Origin: Streptomyces sp. HUAS ZL42
GTDB taxonomy: Bacteria; Actinomycetota; Actinomycetes; Streptomycetales; Streptomycetaceae
Assembly (NCBI RefSeq): GCF_040782645.1
Contig: NZ_CP160403.1
Span: 3,720,001-3,784,000, forward strand
Length of the DNA: 64,000 bases
Direction of reading: 5' to 3'
In this document: one piece after another, positions 46,219 through 55,420 of the stretch
Numbering within the stretch: the first letter of the stretch is position 1
Layout: every line of letters begins with the position of its first letter
The notes under the pieces: generated by a model
Seen by the model: the letters and a program-made list of their open reading frames with translations, nothing else
The model's database searches: none
Told to the model about the DNA's origin: nothing
Translations under genes and position numbers: made by a program

Positions 46219-48551
46219 ACGTGCGTCAGTGGGCCCGGGATCTGGGCATGGGGGTCCGGTTCGCCGTCAGCGGCGGCCGCGAAGGATGGATCCGGGCCCT
46301 GCTGACAGCGGTCGGCGTCGGACTGGGCGTGGCGCTGCTGCTGCTCACCACCGCGCTGCCGAACGCGCTGGCGGTACGGCACGACCGCGAGCAGGCGCGG
46401 CTGGACTACACGTACTCGTTCGACAACAAGGCGAAGGCCGACGACACCCTTGTGATCGCGGACGTGGACACCACGTACCACGACAAGGACGTCCGCGGGC
46501 GGGTCATGGAGCCCGAGGGGCCGAAGGCGCCGCTGCCGCCCGGCCTGACGGAGTTCCCGGCGGCGGGCGAGATGGTCGTCTCCCCCGCGCTGCGCAGGCT
46601 GCTCGCGTCCGACGACGGGAAGCTGCTGAAGGAGCGGCTGCCGTACCGGATCGCCGGGACGATCGGGGAGGCCGGGCTGATCGGCTCGCAGGAACTGGCC
46701 TACTACGCGGGCGCGGACGGGCTCGCGGCGCGGATCGACCCGCCGAGGCTGGCCCGTATCGACCGCTTCGGGGACCCGAACCCGTCGGAGGACGAGACCG
46801 ATCCGGTGCTGCTCCTGCTGGTCCTCGTCGTCTTCGTCGTCCTGCTGATGCCGGTCGCCGTGTTCGTCGCCGCGGCCGTGCGCTTCGGCGGCGAGCGGCG
46901 CGACCGGCGCTTGGCGGCCCTCAGACTGGTCGGCTCCGACAGCGGGATGGCCCGCCGCACAGCCGCCGGCGAGGCGGTCGCGGGCGCCACCCTGGGACTC
47001 CTCTTCGGTGCGGTCTTCTTCCTGATCGGACGTCAGCTGGCCGGCACCGCCGAGGTGTTCGGGGTCAGCATGTTCCCCAGCTATCTCAACCCCTCGCCCG
47101 CGCTCGCCGTGCTGGTCGTGGTCGCGGTTCCGGCGGCCGCGGTGCTGGTCACGCTGTTCGCGCTGCGCGGTGTGGTGATCGAGCCGCTCGGCGTGGTGCG
47201 TACGGCGAAGCCCCCGCGCCGGCGCCTGTGGTGGCGGCTGCTGCTGCCGGTGGGCGGGCTCGCGTGTCTCTATCCGATGGTCGGGGACGGCCGCGGGAGC
47301 GGAACGTTCAACGAGTACCTGGTCGTCAGTGGTGTCATGCTCCTGCTCATCGGGATCACCGCGCTGCTGCCCTGGGTGGTCGAGCGGGTCGTCGCCCGGC
47401 TCGGCTCCGGCGGGGTGGCTTGGCAACTGGCGGTCCGCAGGCTCCAGCTGAGCAGCGGTACGGCGGCCCGCATGGTCAACGGCATCGCGGTGGCGGTGGC
47501 CGGGGCGATTGCCCTGCAGATGCTGTTCGCCGGAGTGGAGAGCGACTACGTCGAGGCGACGAAGAACGACGTGACGCGGGCGCAGATGCAGGTGTACGTG
47601 CCGGACGCCGTCGGGGTCGACCGGGTCGGGCAACAACTGCGGGAGACCAAGGGCGTGCGCAAGGCCGTCGCGATGGCCGAGACGTACGTCGGCGACCGGC
47701 GCAGGGACCCGGAGGTCACCGTCCAGGTGACCGTGGGCGACTGCACGGCCCTGCGCGAGCTGGCGACGCTGCCGTCGTGCCGGGACGGCGACGTCTTCGT
47801 GCTGCGCGGAACAGAGGATGACACCTACACGCCGAAGCTGGCGAAGCCGGGCCGGACCCTGTACCTCGACCCGGGCTACAGCGACGGCGGCGGGAAGAGC
47901 GCGGAGGTCGCCTGGTCGGTGCCGCAGGGGCTGAAGCAGGCCGAGACGCGCGTGGATCCGACGGGCGCCGAGCGCGGCGGCTTCCTGATCACCCGGGGTG
48001 CCCTGGCCGCGAACGCCACGTCGGCCCTCCAGGGTCATGTCTACGTCGGACTCGACCGCTCCGTACCGGACGCCGTCGAGTACGCACGGAACACGGCGGC
48101 GCGGATCGACCCGCTCAACGACCCCGTCATGTGGTCGTCCACCCGGACGGACTCGAAGTACTCCTCCATCCGCACCGGTCTGTTCGTAGGCTCCGCGTGT
48201 GTCCTCGCGCTGATCGGCGCGAGCCTGCTCGTCTCGCAGCTGGAGCAGCTGCGGGAGCGCAGGAAGCTGCTGTCGTCCCTGGTCGCCTTCGGCACCCGGC
48301 GCCGCACACTGAGCCTGTCGGTGCTGTGGCAGACGGCCATCCCGATCGCGCTCGGGCTGCTGCTGGCCTCGGCGGTGGGTCTGACGCTGGGCACGGTGCT
48401 GCTGAAGATGACCGACACCGCGGTGAGAGTCGACTGGGTGAGCGTGCTGTCGATGACCGGCATCGGTGCCGGCATCGTCCTCACGGTGACGCTGCTGAGC
48501 CTCCCGCCGCTGCTGCGTCTGATGCGACCGGACGGACTGCGCACGGAGTAG
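46215..48551 (+). CDS. FtsX-like ABC transporter permease
   Basis: This 778-residue permease has the duplicated FtsX/MacB fold: an N-terminal membrane helix (about 29-48), an extracytoplasmic domain, three helices at about 200-325 (LLLVLVVFVVLLMPVAVFVA and later), further helices at about 335-400 and 415-445, a second extracytoplasmic domain (about 445-650), and three C-terminal helices (about 655-680, 700-735, 745-770). It pairs with the preceding ATPase. The segment RRTAAGEAVAGATLGLLFGA and the related C-terminal helices match the FtsX core. A strong palindromic terminator follows after 13 bases. Confidence 0.93.
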   Translation: MNVRQWARDLGMGVRFAVSGGREGWIRALLTAVGVGLGVALLLLTTALPNALAVRHDREQARLDYTYSFDNKAKADDTLVIADVDTTYHDKDVRGRVMEPEGPKAPLPPGLTEFPAAGEMVVSPALRRLLASDDGKLLKERLPYRIAGTIGEAGLIGSQELAYYAGADGLAARIDPPRLARIDRFGDPNPSEDETDPVLLLLVLVVFVVLLMPVAVFVAAAVRFGGERRDRRLAALRLVGSDSGMARRTAAGEAVAGATLGLLFGAVFFLIGRQLAGTAEVFGVSMFPSYLNPSPALAVLVVVAVPAAAVLVTLFALRGVVIEPLGVVRTAKPPRRRLWWRLLLPVGGLACLYPMVGDGRGSGTFNEYLVVSGVMLLLIGITALLPWVVERVVARLGSGGVAWQLAVRRLQLSSGTAARMVNGIAVAVAGAIALQMLFAGVESDYVEATKNDVTRAQMQVYVPDAVGVDRVGQQLRETKGVRKAVAMAETYVGDRRRDPEVTVQVTVGDCTALRELATLPSCRDGDVFVLRGTEDDTYTPKLAKPGRTLYLDPGYSDGGGKSAEVAWSVPQGLKQAETRVDPTGAERGGFLITRGALAANATSALQGHVYVGLDRSVPDAVEYARNTAARIDPLNDPVMWSSTRTDSKYSSIRTGLFVGSACVLALIGASLLVSQLEQLRERRKLLSSLVAFGTRRRTLSLSVLWQTAIPIALGLLLASAVGLTLGTVLLKMTDTAVRVDWVSVLSMTGIGAGIVLTVTLLSLPPLLRLMRPDGLRTE

Positions 48552-48564
48552 CCGGTTCGCCGCC

Positions 48565-48598
48565 GGGCCCCTCCCCCTTGGCCAAGGGGGAGGGGCCC
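48565..48598. terminator. Perfect palindromic terminator after the ABC permease gene
   Basis: GGGCCCCTCCCCCTTGG is directly followed by its exact complement CCAAGGGGGAGGGGCCC (17 bp, no separate loop). It lies between convergent genes, 13 bases after the permease stop and 8 bases before the end of the roadblock-like gene, so it can act both ways. Confidence 0.88.
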
Positions 48599-48606
48599 TC
48601 GCACGT

Positions 48607-49035
48607 TCAGAGGCTGTACTCCCGTACCACCCTGCGTACCTGGGCGAACAGCATGCCCACGTTGACGGACTTGCGGCAGACGACCACGGCGACGACGTCC
48701 TGTTGCTCGTTCATGCGCACGAACAGGTGGGTGAGGTTCTCGCTGTTGACCAGGATCTCCTGGAAGAAGTGGTTGTCGCTGCTGATCCCGCGGCGCTCCT
48801 TGAAGACGTCCTCGATCATCACGACCGTGCGGCCCTGGAACAGGTCGAGGGTGGCTCCCGCCAGCAGGTCCAGGACCTCGGGCGGATGGTTGTCGACGGT
48901 CTCGTACGACAGCAGCATGCCGGTCGACATGTCGACCACACCGGACGCGACACAGTCGGGCGCGTCGGTGCGCAAGGACTTGACCAGGCCCATCACCTGA
49001 TCGGAGAAACCGGGGGACATTCTCTTCGTCGCCAT
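48607..49035 (-). CDS. Roadblock/LC7-like small protein
   Basis: This 142-residue protein looks like a roadblock/MglB-type alpha-beta fold: a helix (SDQVMGLVKSLRTDAPDCVA), paired strands (SGVVDMSTGMLLSYETVD), another helix, then strands HLFVRMNEQQDVVAVVVCRK, where a roadblock domain has its conserved dimer strand. Roadblock proteins regulate small Ras-like GTPases or bind partner domains. AAGGAG precedes ATG 49035. It lies 4 bases downstream of another roadblock gene and is the last gene of a three-gene operon. No GTPase is encoded nearby. Confidence 0.72.
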   Translation of the reverse strand: MATKRMSPGFSDQVMGLVKSLRTDAPDCVASGVVDMSTGMLLSYETVDNHPPEVLDLLAGATLDLFQGRTVVMIEDVFKERRGISSDNHFFQEILVNSENLTHLFVRMNEQQDVVAVVVCRKSVNVGMLFAQVRRVVREYSL

Positions 49036-49039
49036 CCCT

Positions 49040-49426
49040 TCACACTCCTTCCGGGGCCTTCTCGGTGAGGATCGCCTCGATCCGGTCGAGGGCGGAGCGG
49101 CTCGCCGTGTGCAGGCGCTCCACGTCCATGCCCTCGTCGCCGAGCACGACCATCAGTGCGGTGTCGCCGACGGCGTAGAAGGCGGCACAGCCATGGCTGC
49201 CGTACGTCACCGTGCGGCGCAGCACGCCACGGTCGGTCGCGTCGGCGGTGCGGCGCGCCAGACCGAGGCCGGCCGCGGCGAGGGCGGCGAGGCCCTCCGG
49301 GTCGATGGAATCCGCGGTGTCGGCCGCGATGAGCAGCCCGTCCGCGGCCGCCAGCGCGGTATCGGTGATTCCGGTCACCTGCTCGCGCAGGCAGCGCATT
49401 TCCAGCGCGAGGGCTTTGTGGTCCAT
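49040..49426 (-). CDS. Roadblock/LC7 domain protein
   Basis: This 128-residue protein has the compact roadblock layout: helix (LALEMRCLREQVTGITDTAL), the ADGLLIAADTADSIDPEG strand-turn, the long helix LAALAAAGLGLARRTAD, and strands YGSHGCAAFYAVGDTALMVVLGD. It resembles the roadblock members of streptomycete signalling operons (conservons). ATG 49426 has AGGGGAG upstream. It follows the DUF4388-like gene by 80 bases and precedes a second roadblock-like gene. It is the likely dimerisation or regulatory partner of one of them. Confidence 0.8.
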   Translation of the reverse strand: MDHKALALEMRCLREQVTGITDTALAAADGLLIAADTADSIDPEGLAALAAAGLGLARRTADATDRGVLRRTVTYGSHGCAAFYAVGDTALMVVLGDEGMDVERLHTASRSALDRIEAILTEKAPEGV

Positions 49427-49506
49427 GTACGCGACTCCCCTATTTCTGACTGCATTTCCGACTGCATCTGTTCGGTTTCTTCATGGGGGGTTCTTCACTT
49501 CGTTCT

Positions 49507-50394
49507 TCACTTCACGGTCGGGTTCCGCAGGCGGAAGAACTCCTTCCAACTCGCACCGTTCTTCGGCGGAGTGAGGGCCTCGGTGATGCCGCTGGCACCC
49601 GGTCTGCGGTGGGGCAGGACAGGCGGCCGGCCAGGCGCCTCGGGCGGTATCGGCGGTGCCGGTTCCCGGGGGCGTACGCCATGGCCGTCGGGCGGCAACC
49701 GGACGGGGATCGGCGCGGGCGCCCCCGGGCACTCCAGGAACCCCTCGCTGAGCATCCGCGCGAGTTCGACGGTGACGGTGTAGACCCCGCGGCCGGTACG
49801 AAAGGCCAGGTCACGTGCGGTGCGTCGGCCGTCCGCGTGCGCGAGCAGCTCCTGCTGGAGGGCGCCGAGCCGGGCGCCGACGCAGGAGACGAGCGCCGGG
49901 ACGGGCCGTTCCCGCTCGGGGCGCACGGGGTACGGCAGGGCGTCGATGGCGGCGAGCTTGCGGGCCGCGTCCTGCAACAGCCGCGTCGGCGCCTCGCCGA
50001 CCGGCAGCGGCGCGGCGGGCGGAGCGGCGCCGGGCACGGCTTCGCAGTCGTCGATCCGGCCGGCGGTGATCGCGAACGCCGCGTCGTGCAGCGCCATCAC
50101 GCAGACGACCCGGAGCTGTGCGGCCCCGGCCCACCCGTGAGCGATGAGCGCCTCGGCCGGCCAGCGCGCACCACCGGACTCCCGCACCAGCTCGGCCCAC
50201 TGCTCGCCGCCGATCCGGCCGGAGCGCAGCAGCAGTGCCTCCGGTCCGGGGGCGCCGGGGCTCTCGACCGCGACGACCAGGCCGCCCCGCAGATGGAACG
50301 TGCCGCCGGGTGATCCGGGCACCCGCAGCTCCCCGGTGAAACCGTCACGGCCGCACGCGGCAAGGGCCCGTGCCAGCAGCTCGTAGCCCGACAT
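49507..50394 (-). CDS. DUF4388-like protein heading the roadblock operon
   Basis: This 295-residue soluble protein has an N-terminal domain (about 1-70: GYELLARALAACGRDGFTGE then LRVPGSPGGTFHLRGGLVVAVES) resembling DUF4388/PATAN-type signalling modules found beside response regulators and roadblock proteins. A second helical, winged-helix-like part (about 165-235) with LLAHADGRRTARDLAFRTGR follows, then a Pro-rich tail. Such domains are thought to take part in protein contacts; the role here is unknown. ATG 50394 is chosen since AAGGGGAG precedes it. It is the first gene of a minus-strand operon with two roadblock-like genes. Confidence 0.65.
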   Translation of the reverse strand: MSGYELLARALAACGRDGFTGELRVPGSPGGTFHLRGGLVVAVESPGAPGPEALLLRSGRIGGEQWAELVRESGGARWPAEALIAHGWAGAAQLRVVCVMALHDAAFAITAGRIDDCEAVPGAAPPAAPLPVGEAPTRLLQDAARKLAAIDALPYPVRPERERPVPALVSCVGARLGALQQELLAHADGRRTARDLAFRTGRGVYTVTVELARMLSEGFLECPGAPAPIPVRLPPDGHGVRPREPAPPIPPEAPGRPPVLPHRRPGASGITEALTPPKNGASWKEFFRLRNPTVK

Positions 50395-50527
50395 CACTCC
50401 CCTTGGCCTGTCGCACACACGCCTGACGTGTAGCGCTGAGGGGGGAATGTGTATCAGTCCCGGAGCATATTCCGGCCTGGTGTTTCCCACCTGCCCCTAC
50501 ATGAACGGAAGTTTCACTGTCCTACGA

Positions 50528-50558
50528 TTCAAATCTTGTTGTTCGGCGCTCATTTGAA
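50528..50558. promoter_or_regulatory. Inverted repeat in the divergent ahpD promoter region
   Basis: TTCAAAT (50528-50534) and ATTTGAA (50552-50558) form a perfect 7-base dyad with a 17-base centre, in an unusually AT-rich patch between the divergent DUF4388-like gene and ahpD. Two half-sites about 24 bases apart suit a dimeric regulator. It does not match the OxyR consensus I know. Confidence 0.4.
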
Positions 50559-50635
50559 CGATTTCGGAGTGCATTCGGACACAGTCGCGTGAGCCTCGTT
50601 TCGCTATTCGATACGCCCTGTGCCACGATCGCCAG

Positions 50636-51175
50636 ATGTCTCTCGACTCCCTGATGTCCGCGATACCGGACTACGCGAAGGACCTGCGGCTCAACCTGGG
50701 GTCGGTCATCGGCGGCTCCGAGCTGTCGGCGCAGCAGCTGTGGGGCACGGTGCTGGCGACGGCGATCGCGTCTCGTTCGCCGATCGCGCTGCGGGAGTTG
50801 GGGCCGGAGGCGAAGGTGCGGCTGTCGCCGGAGGCGTACACGGCGGCGAAGTCCGCGGCGGCGGCCATGGCGGTGAGCAACGTGTTCTTCCGGACGCGTC
50901 ATCTGCTCTCGGACCACGAGTACGGAAATCTACGGGCCGGCCTGCGGATGAACGTGCTCGGCGATCCCGGGGTCGAGCGGGCCGACTTCGAGCTGTGGGC
51001 GTTCGCCGTGTCCGCGATCAACGGGTGCGGTGTGTGTCTCGACTCGCACGAGCGGGTGCTGCGTGGGGCGGGGGTGAGTCGGGAAGTCGTTCAGGAGGCG
51101 TTCAAGATCGCTTCCGTGATTCAGGCGGTGGGGGTGACGGTGGAGGGGGAAGCTGTGCTGGCGGAGGTGGAGTAG
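50636..51175 (+). CDS. ahpD: Alkyl hydroperoxide reductase AhpD-like protein
   Basis: This 179-residue AhpD family protein has the thiol-disulfide site CGVC (C131, C134) with H138 (CxxCxxxH) and E119 upstream, the proton-relay residues of M. tuberculosis AhpD. It reduces peroxiredoxin AhpC with lipoamide-linked electrons, or acts as a weak peroxidase. In S. coelicolor, as I recall it, ahpC lies directly upstream and oxyR is divergent; here neither is present and a roadblock operon is divergent instead. Start ATG 50636 has no Shine-Dalgarno sequence. The AI-2E-type permease converges on it. Confidence 0.93.
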   Translation: MSLDSLMSAIPDYAKDLRLNLGSVIGGSELSAQQLWGTVLATAIASRSPIALRELGPEAKVRLSPEAYTAAKSAAAAMAVSNVFFRTRHLLSDHEYGNLRAGLRMNVLGDPGVERADFELWAFAVSAINGCGVCLDSHERVLRGAGVSREVVQEAFKIASVIQAVGVTVEGEAVLAEVE

Positions 51176-51200
51176 CGGTCCAGCGGGCGGAGCCCCCTGG

Positions 51201-52514
51201 CTACGGCTCCGGGTCCGGCTGTGGGGTCACCGGGGCCACCTCCGCCGCCGTCGCGCCCCGTGGGCGGGGGGCCTGGCGCAGGGCCTGTTCGCGGGAGTAC
51301 GTGTGCAGGTAGCCCACCACCGTGTTCGTCACCGCCACCAAGGGCACCGCGACGATCGCGCCGCCGATCCCCGCCACCATGCCGCCCGCCGCGACCGACA
51401 GAACCACCGCCAGCGGATGGACCCGCACCGCGCGCCCCAGGATGAACGGCTGAAGGATGTGGCCCTCGATCTGCTGCACCGCCAGCACAACGGCCAGGGT
51501 CATCACCGCCGTGAACACACCCTGCGTCACCAGCGCCACCACAACCGCCAGCGCCCCGGAGGCCACCGCACCGACGAGCGGGATGAAGGAGAACAGGAAG
51601 ATGAAGACGGCCAGCGGGACGGCCATCGGCACGTCGAGGAAGTAGATGCCCAGGCCGATGAAGATCGCGTCGATCAGGGCGACAATGACCGTACCGCGGA
51701 CGTACGCCGTCAGCGTCGCCCACGCCCTCGGGCCGGCACCCGCCACGCCCGGCCGGGCCGCGGCCGGCACCAGCTTCAGCGTCCATTCCCAGATGCGCTT
51801 GCCGTCGTAGAGCAGGAACAGCGTGGAGAAGGCGGCCAGCAGGATGCCCGTGAGCGCCTCGACGACGACCGTGACGCCTTCCAGACCGGCCGAGGTGATC
51901 GAGTCGGTGTTCGCCCCGACCGCGTCCCGCAGGTTCTTGGCGATGGCGTTGATCTGCTTGTCGGTGACGTGGAAGGGGCTGTTCAGCAGCCAGCGGCGCA
52001 GATCGTCGATGCCGTCCTGGACCTGGTCGGAGAGGTTGTCGATGTTCTCCATGACCTGCCAGGTCACGAACCAGCCCATCAGCCCGATGACGACGAAGCC
52101 GAGGATCGCCGTCAGCGCGGTCGCAAGGCCCCCGGGCATACCGCTGCGCTTGAGCCGGGCCACGGTTGGCTCCAGCAGCGCCGTGAGGAGCAGGGCGACC
52201 ACGAAGGCCAGCACGACGAGCTGCACGGCGCTGATGACCCGCATCAACACCCAGACCGTGCCCGCCAGCACCAGCAGGCGCCAGCCCGCCTCGGCGGCGA
52301 CGCGGACTCCCCAGGGAACCGCCTGTGCCGGGTCGGGACGGGACACGAACACGGGCTCGGGTTCGGGTTCGGCGGACGGCGGGTGGTCGTCCGTCACGCC
52401 CGGTTCGGGCTCGTCGTGCTCCTTCTCGACCTCCGCGCGGCGTTCGTCCAACCGCTCACCCATTTCGGTGAGTCCGGCGCCGAGCCGGCCGAGCCACCCT
52501 GGCACTCGCGACAT
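51201..52514 (-). CDS. AI-2E family transporter (PerM/TqsA-like permease)
   Basis: This 437-residue integral membrane protein has an acidic, Pro-rich cytoplasmic N-terminus (about 20-75), then seven to eight hydrophobic helices: two close together (about 88-130), one near 140-160, a long extracellular/amphipathic part, and the conserved C-terminal block with VRGTVIVALIDAIFIGLGIY, FIFLFSFIPLVGAVASGAL and EGHILQPFILGRAVRVHPL. These match the family once linked to autoinducer-2 export; most members transport something else. AAGAGGAC precedes ATG 52514. It is convergent with ahpD (25 bases). Confidence 0.93.
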   Translation of the reverse strand: MSRVPGWLGRLGAGLTEMGERLDERRAEVEKEHDEPEPGVTDDHPPSAEPEPEPVFVSRPDPAQAVPWGVRVAAEAGWRLLVLAGTVWVLMRVISAVQLVVLAFVVALLLTALLEPTVARLKRSGMPGGLATALTAILGFVVIGLMGWFVTWQVMENIDNLSDQVQDGIDDLRRWLLNSPFHVTDKQINAIAKNLRDAVGANTDSITSAGLEGVTVVVEALTGILLAAFSTLFLLYDGKRIWEWTLKLVPAAARPGVAGAGPRAWATLTAYVRGTVIVALIDAIFIGLGIYFLDVPMAVPLAVFIFLFSFIPLVGAVASGALAVVVALVTQGVFTAVMTLAVVLAVQQIEGHILQPFILGRAVRVHPLAVVLSVAAGGMVAGIGGAIVAVPLVAVTNTVVGYLHTYSREQALRQAPRPRGATAAEVAPVTPQPDPEP

Positions 52515-52581
52515 GATCCGTCCTCTTCCCCCGTCGCTCCCCACCACTCCCCCCGGAGTCGTTGCGTCCGACCGTACAGGG

Positions 52582-52618
52582 CGAAAGCCCCTCCCCCTAG
52601 GACGGGGAGGGGCTTTCG
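52582..52618. terminator. Terminator after the lytic transglycosylase gene
   Basis: CGAAAGCCCCTCCCC and GGGGAGGGGCTTTCG are exact complements (15 bp) around a 7-base loop, 28 bases past the stop of the minus-strand transglycosylase gene and upstream of the AI-2E transporter gene. There is no long U-tract. Confidence 0.85.
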
Positions 52619-52646
52619 AAGGTTGAGAAGGGACCGAGCGGGCGGC

Positions 52647-53321
52647 TCAGTACCAGTGGTTGGCCTGCCAGAACGACCAGGCGTCGCAGGGGCTGCCGTA
52701 CCGGCTGTTCATGTAGTTCAGGCCCCACTTGATCTGCGTGGCCGGGTTGGTCTGCCAGTCGGAGCCCGCGGAGGAGTACTTGGAGGCGGGCAGTGCCTGG
52801 AAGAGGCCGTAGGCGCCGGAGGAGGGGTTGACTGCGTGGTAGTTCCAGCTGGACTCGTGGTCCACGATGTTGCTGAAGCACTGGAACTGGCCGCTCGGCA
52901 CCATCTGACGCGCCATGGACTGGATCTCGGCGATGGTGTAGGAGCTCTGGATCGGGAAGTCGCCCGCGCTGCGGCTGGCGGCGAGCTTCGCCTCGGCGCG
53001 CTCCTTCGCCGCCTTCTCGGCGGCCTCCTTCTTCGCGACCGCGGTCTCGGCGGCCGCCTTGCGGGCCGCTTCCTCGGCGTCCTTCTTGGCGCTCTCGTCC
53101 GCGGCGATGGCCTGCACGTTGGCCTGCTGCGTCAGGGACGCGGTCTGCACCTGGGCCTGCTGGCCCGCGGGGATGTCCGCGAGGAGCGTCGAGTCGTTCG
53201 CCGTCGCTTCGGCGTCGTTGTTCTGCGCGACGCTGCCCGAGGCAACACCGACGACGCTTCCGACAGCGGTGACCGCCGTGGCCGAGGCCACTGCGAATCC
53301 CCGGACCGAGATCCGGCTCAC
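52647..53321 (-). CDS. Secreted transglycosylase-like (SLT/lysozyme-fold) protein
   Basis: This 224-residue protein has a signal peptide (about 1-33, VSRISVRGFAVASATAVTAV then VASGSVA), an Ala/Lys/Glu-rich coiled-coil region (about 70-117) and a C-terminal lysozyme-like domain (about 125-224) with the probable catalytic Glu156 in NIVDHESSWNY, followed by SSGAYGLFQALPASKY and the WGLNYMNSRYGSPCDAWSFW end typical of streptomycete transglycosylase-like hydrolases. It should cleave peptidoglycan outside the cell. GTG 53321 is chosen because GGAAGGAAACC precedes it; an upstream ATG 53339 would add six residues before the signal. Confidence 0.9.
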   Translation of the reverse strand: MSRISVRGFAVASATAVTAVGSVVGVASGSVAQNNDAEATANDSTLLADIPAGQQAQVQTASLTQQANVQAIAADESAKKDAEEAARKAAAETAVAKKEAAEKAAKERAEAKLAASRSAGDFPIQSSYTIAEIQSMARQMVPSGQFQCFSNIVDHESSWNYHAVNPSSGAYGLFQALPASKYSSAGSDWQTNPATQIKWGLNYMNSRYGSPCDAWSFWQANHWY

Positions 53322-53749
53322 ACGGTTTCCTTCCAGCATCGCCCGCTTCGGTGACCCTGGCGGACGCAATCGTGCCCCTGGCACTGGCCTCCGCTCTGCT
53401 TGGGTCACGGGAGGCACGGGCCCGGTGGGCAACTCCCCTCGGGGAGGCGCCGCGTGGTGCTCGGGCGGCATACGACGACGCTATGGAGTTGGGGTGGTGC
53501 TTCTGTGGTGCCGTACCGCTGGGGGTACAGGTGTGTCGTATGCGGGGCCTGACAGAAGTGAGACTCTGCCGTAACCGGACACCGCAAGGCAATTCTGAGT
53601 TGCGTGTGAAAGCTCACACCCCGTTTGGCCCAGGGGATTTTAGGAAACCGACACATACGCCGACGCCGCCCGGCTAGGCTCGGGGCCTTTGCCGGACGGC
53701 GCCAACTGTCACGGAACCTCGGTGGAGTTGGACAGATCTCGCGGAATGC
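53322..53749. other. Long upstream region of the transglycosylase gene, no gene seen
   Basis: These 428 bases between the phoH stop and the transglycosylase start are long for a same-strand gap, which suggests a 5' leader or distant promoter. Several short GC stems are visible (for example around 53430-53450), but I could not match the conserved blocks of the c-di-AMP (ydaO) riboswitch known upstream of some Streptomyces wall hydrolases. The part near 53590-53645 is locally AT-richer and may hold the promoter. Confidence 0.5.
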
Positions 53750-55075
53750 TCAGATCTGCCCGTCCTCCAGCATTTCGGTCACAAGTGCGGCGATCTGGGA
53801 CCTCTCGGACCGGGTCAGGGTGACATGCGCGAAGAGCGGATGCCCCTTCAGCTTCTCGACGACGGCGACGACACCGTCGTATCGACCGACCCTCAGATTG
53901 TCCCTTTGCGCCACATCGTGGGTCAGAACGACCCGCGAATTCGCACCGATTCGGGACAGAACGGTCAGGAGCACATTCCGTTCGAGCGACTGGGCCTCGT
54001 CCACGATCACGAACGCGTCGTGCAGCGAGCGGCCGCGGATGTGGGTGAGCGGGAGGACCTCCAGCATCCCGCGCGCGGTGACCTCTTCGATGACCTCGCG
54101 GCTGGTGACCGCGGACAGCGTGTCGAACACCGCCTGTGCCCAGGGGCTCATCTTCTCGGCCTCGGAGCCCGGCAGGTAGCCGAGTTCCTGCCCGCCCACC
54201 GCGTACAGCGGACGGAAGACCATCACCTTCTGGTGCTGGCGGCGCTCCAGGACCGCCTCGAGTCCCGCGCACAGCGCGAGCGCCGACTTGCCGGTACCGG
54301 CCCGGCCGCCCATCGACATGATGCCCACGTCCGGGTCGAGCAGCAGATCGAGCGCGATGCGCTGCTCCGCGCTCCTGCCTTTGATGCCGAACGCCTCCCG
54401 GTCGCCGCGCACCAGGCGGACGTTGCCCTCGGGCGTGATCCGGCCCAGCGCCTTGCCGCGCTCGGACTGGATCGTCAGGCCCGTGTGCACCGGGAGTTCG
54501 GTGACCTCGGGGACGTAGACGTGCCCTTCCTCGAAGAGGATGTCCACCTGTTCGCCGGCCAGGGTCAGTTCGGACATTCCGGTCCAGCCGGACGAGTCCG
54601 TGATGGCGAGTTCGGCCCGGTACTCCTCGGCGAGGAGTCCGACCGAGGACGCCTTGATCCTGAGCGGGAGGTCCTTCGACACGACGGTGACGTCGAACCC
54701 CTCGGCCTGCAGGTTGCGGGCGACCGCGAGGATGCGGGAGTCGTTGTCCCCCAGCCGGTAGCCGGTCGGCAGCACGCTGGGGTCCGAGTGGTTGAGCTCG
54801 ACACGTACGGTTCCGCCGAGTTCCCCGATCGGGATGGGGGCATCGAGACGGCCGTGCCGCACCCGGTAGTCGTCGAGCAGGCGCAGGGCCTGCCGGGCGA
54901 AGTAGCCGAGTTCGGGATGGTGCCGCTTGGCCTCCAGTTCCGTGACCACGACGATGGGGAGCACGACCTCGTGCTCGTCGAAGCGGGTCAGGGCGTTCGG
55001 GTCGGCCAGCAGGACGCTGGTGTCGAGAACATAGGTGCGCCGGTCTGGCTTGTGGCGCTTTGTGCTGGTCACCAC
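53750..55075 (-). CDS. PIN-PhoH fusion ATPase/RNA helicase-like protein
   Basis: This 441-residue PhoH2-type protein has an N-terminal PIN ribonuclease domain (about 12-150: [11 protein letters not shown] with D18, ELEAKRH with E46, and [14 protein letters not shown] with D110/D112) and a C-terminal PhoH ATPase (about 225-441: Walker [10 protein letters not shown] at 256-264, Walker [11 protein letters not shown], and [10 protein letters not shown]). PhoH2 proteins act as RNA helicase/ribonucleases. The PIN acidic residues look intact. GTG 55075 is followed by another GTG; GAGGGG lies upstream. It is downstream of the isoprenyl transferase gene on the same strand. Confidence 0.93.
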   Translation of the reverse strand: MVTSTKRHKPDRRTYVLDTSVLLADPNALTRFDEHEVVLPIVVVTELEAKRHHPELGYFARQALRLLDDYRVRHGRLDAPIPIGELGGTVRVELNHSDPSVLPTGYRLGDNDSRILAVARNLQAEGFDVTVVSKDLPLRIKASSVGLLAEEYRAELAITDSSGWTGMSELTLAGEQVDILFEEGHVYVPEVTELPVHTGLTIQSERGKALGRITPEGNVRLVRGDREAFGIKGRSAEQRIALDLLLDPDVGIMSMGGRAGTGKSALALCAGLEAVLERRQHQKVMVFRPLYAVGGQELGYLPGSEAEKMSPWAQAVFDTLSAVTSREVIEEVTARGMLEVLPLTHIRGRSLHDAFVIVDEAQSLERNVLLTVLSRIGANSRVVLTHDVAQRDNLRVGRYDGVVAVVEKLKGHPLFAHVTLTRSERSQIAALVTEMLEDGQI

Positions 55076-55420
55076 GGAAGGACGTACCCCCTCGGATGAG
55101 GTCGGGGAGCGACGGAGTGGAGCTGGACCGGTCGACGGCCTCGATGCACGGGCCGAGAACCGGCCCTCCACTGCTTCTTCCGTGTCGTGACCGCACGGTC
55201 GGGCTGGTGCAAAGGGCCTCCCGGGCGGACGGCTCCCGTGCCGCCCGCTGAGATCCGACACCCGTGGTTCGGGTGTCGACCTGCTTGCCTTATGCCCTCG
55301 AACATGCGCCGCCATGCCGATGCATATGACGGCGCGCTGGTGAACTCCTTGTTACTTCCGTCCCGGCGCGGGCGACTTTCCCCTGTTCCGGGTACGGCGA
55401 TGAGCCGGACGGACGGTGGG
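55076..55420. other. Intergenic region between the isoprenyl transferase and PIN-PhoH genes
   Basis: These 345 bases hold no convincing gene. A perfect hairpin, CGACACCCG-TGGTT-CGGGTGTCG, lies at 55256-55278 and may end the isoprenyl transferase transcript or form part of the phoH leader. An AT-richer patch near 55290-55355 (GATGCATATGAC) could hold the phoH promoter. Confidence 0.5.

Noticed and set aside
53322..53660. c-di-AMP (ydaO) riboswitch in the transglycosylase leader
   Set aside because: The long leader before a wall hydrolase made it plausible, but I could not find the conserved ydaO sequence blocks. A covariance search of this region would settle it.
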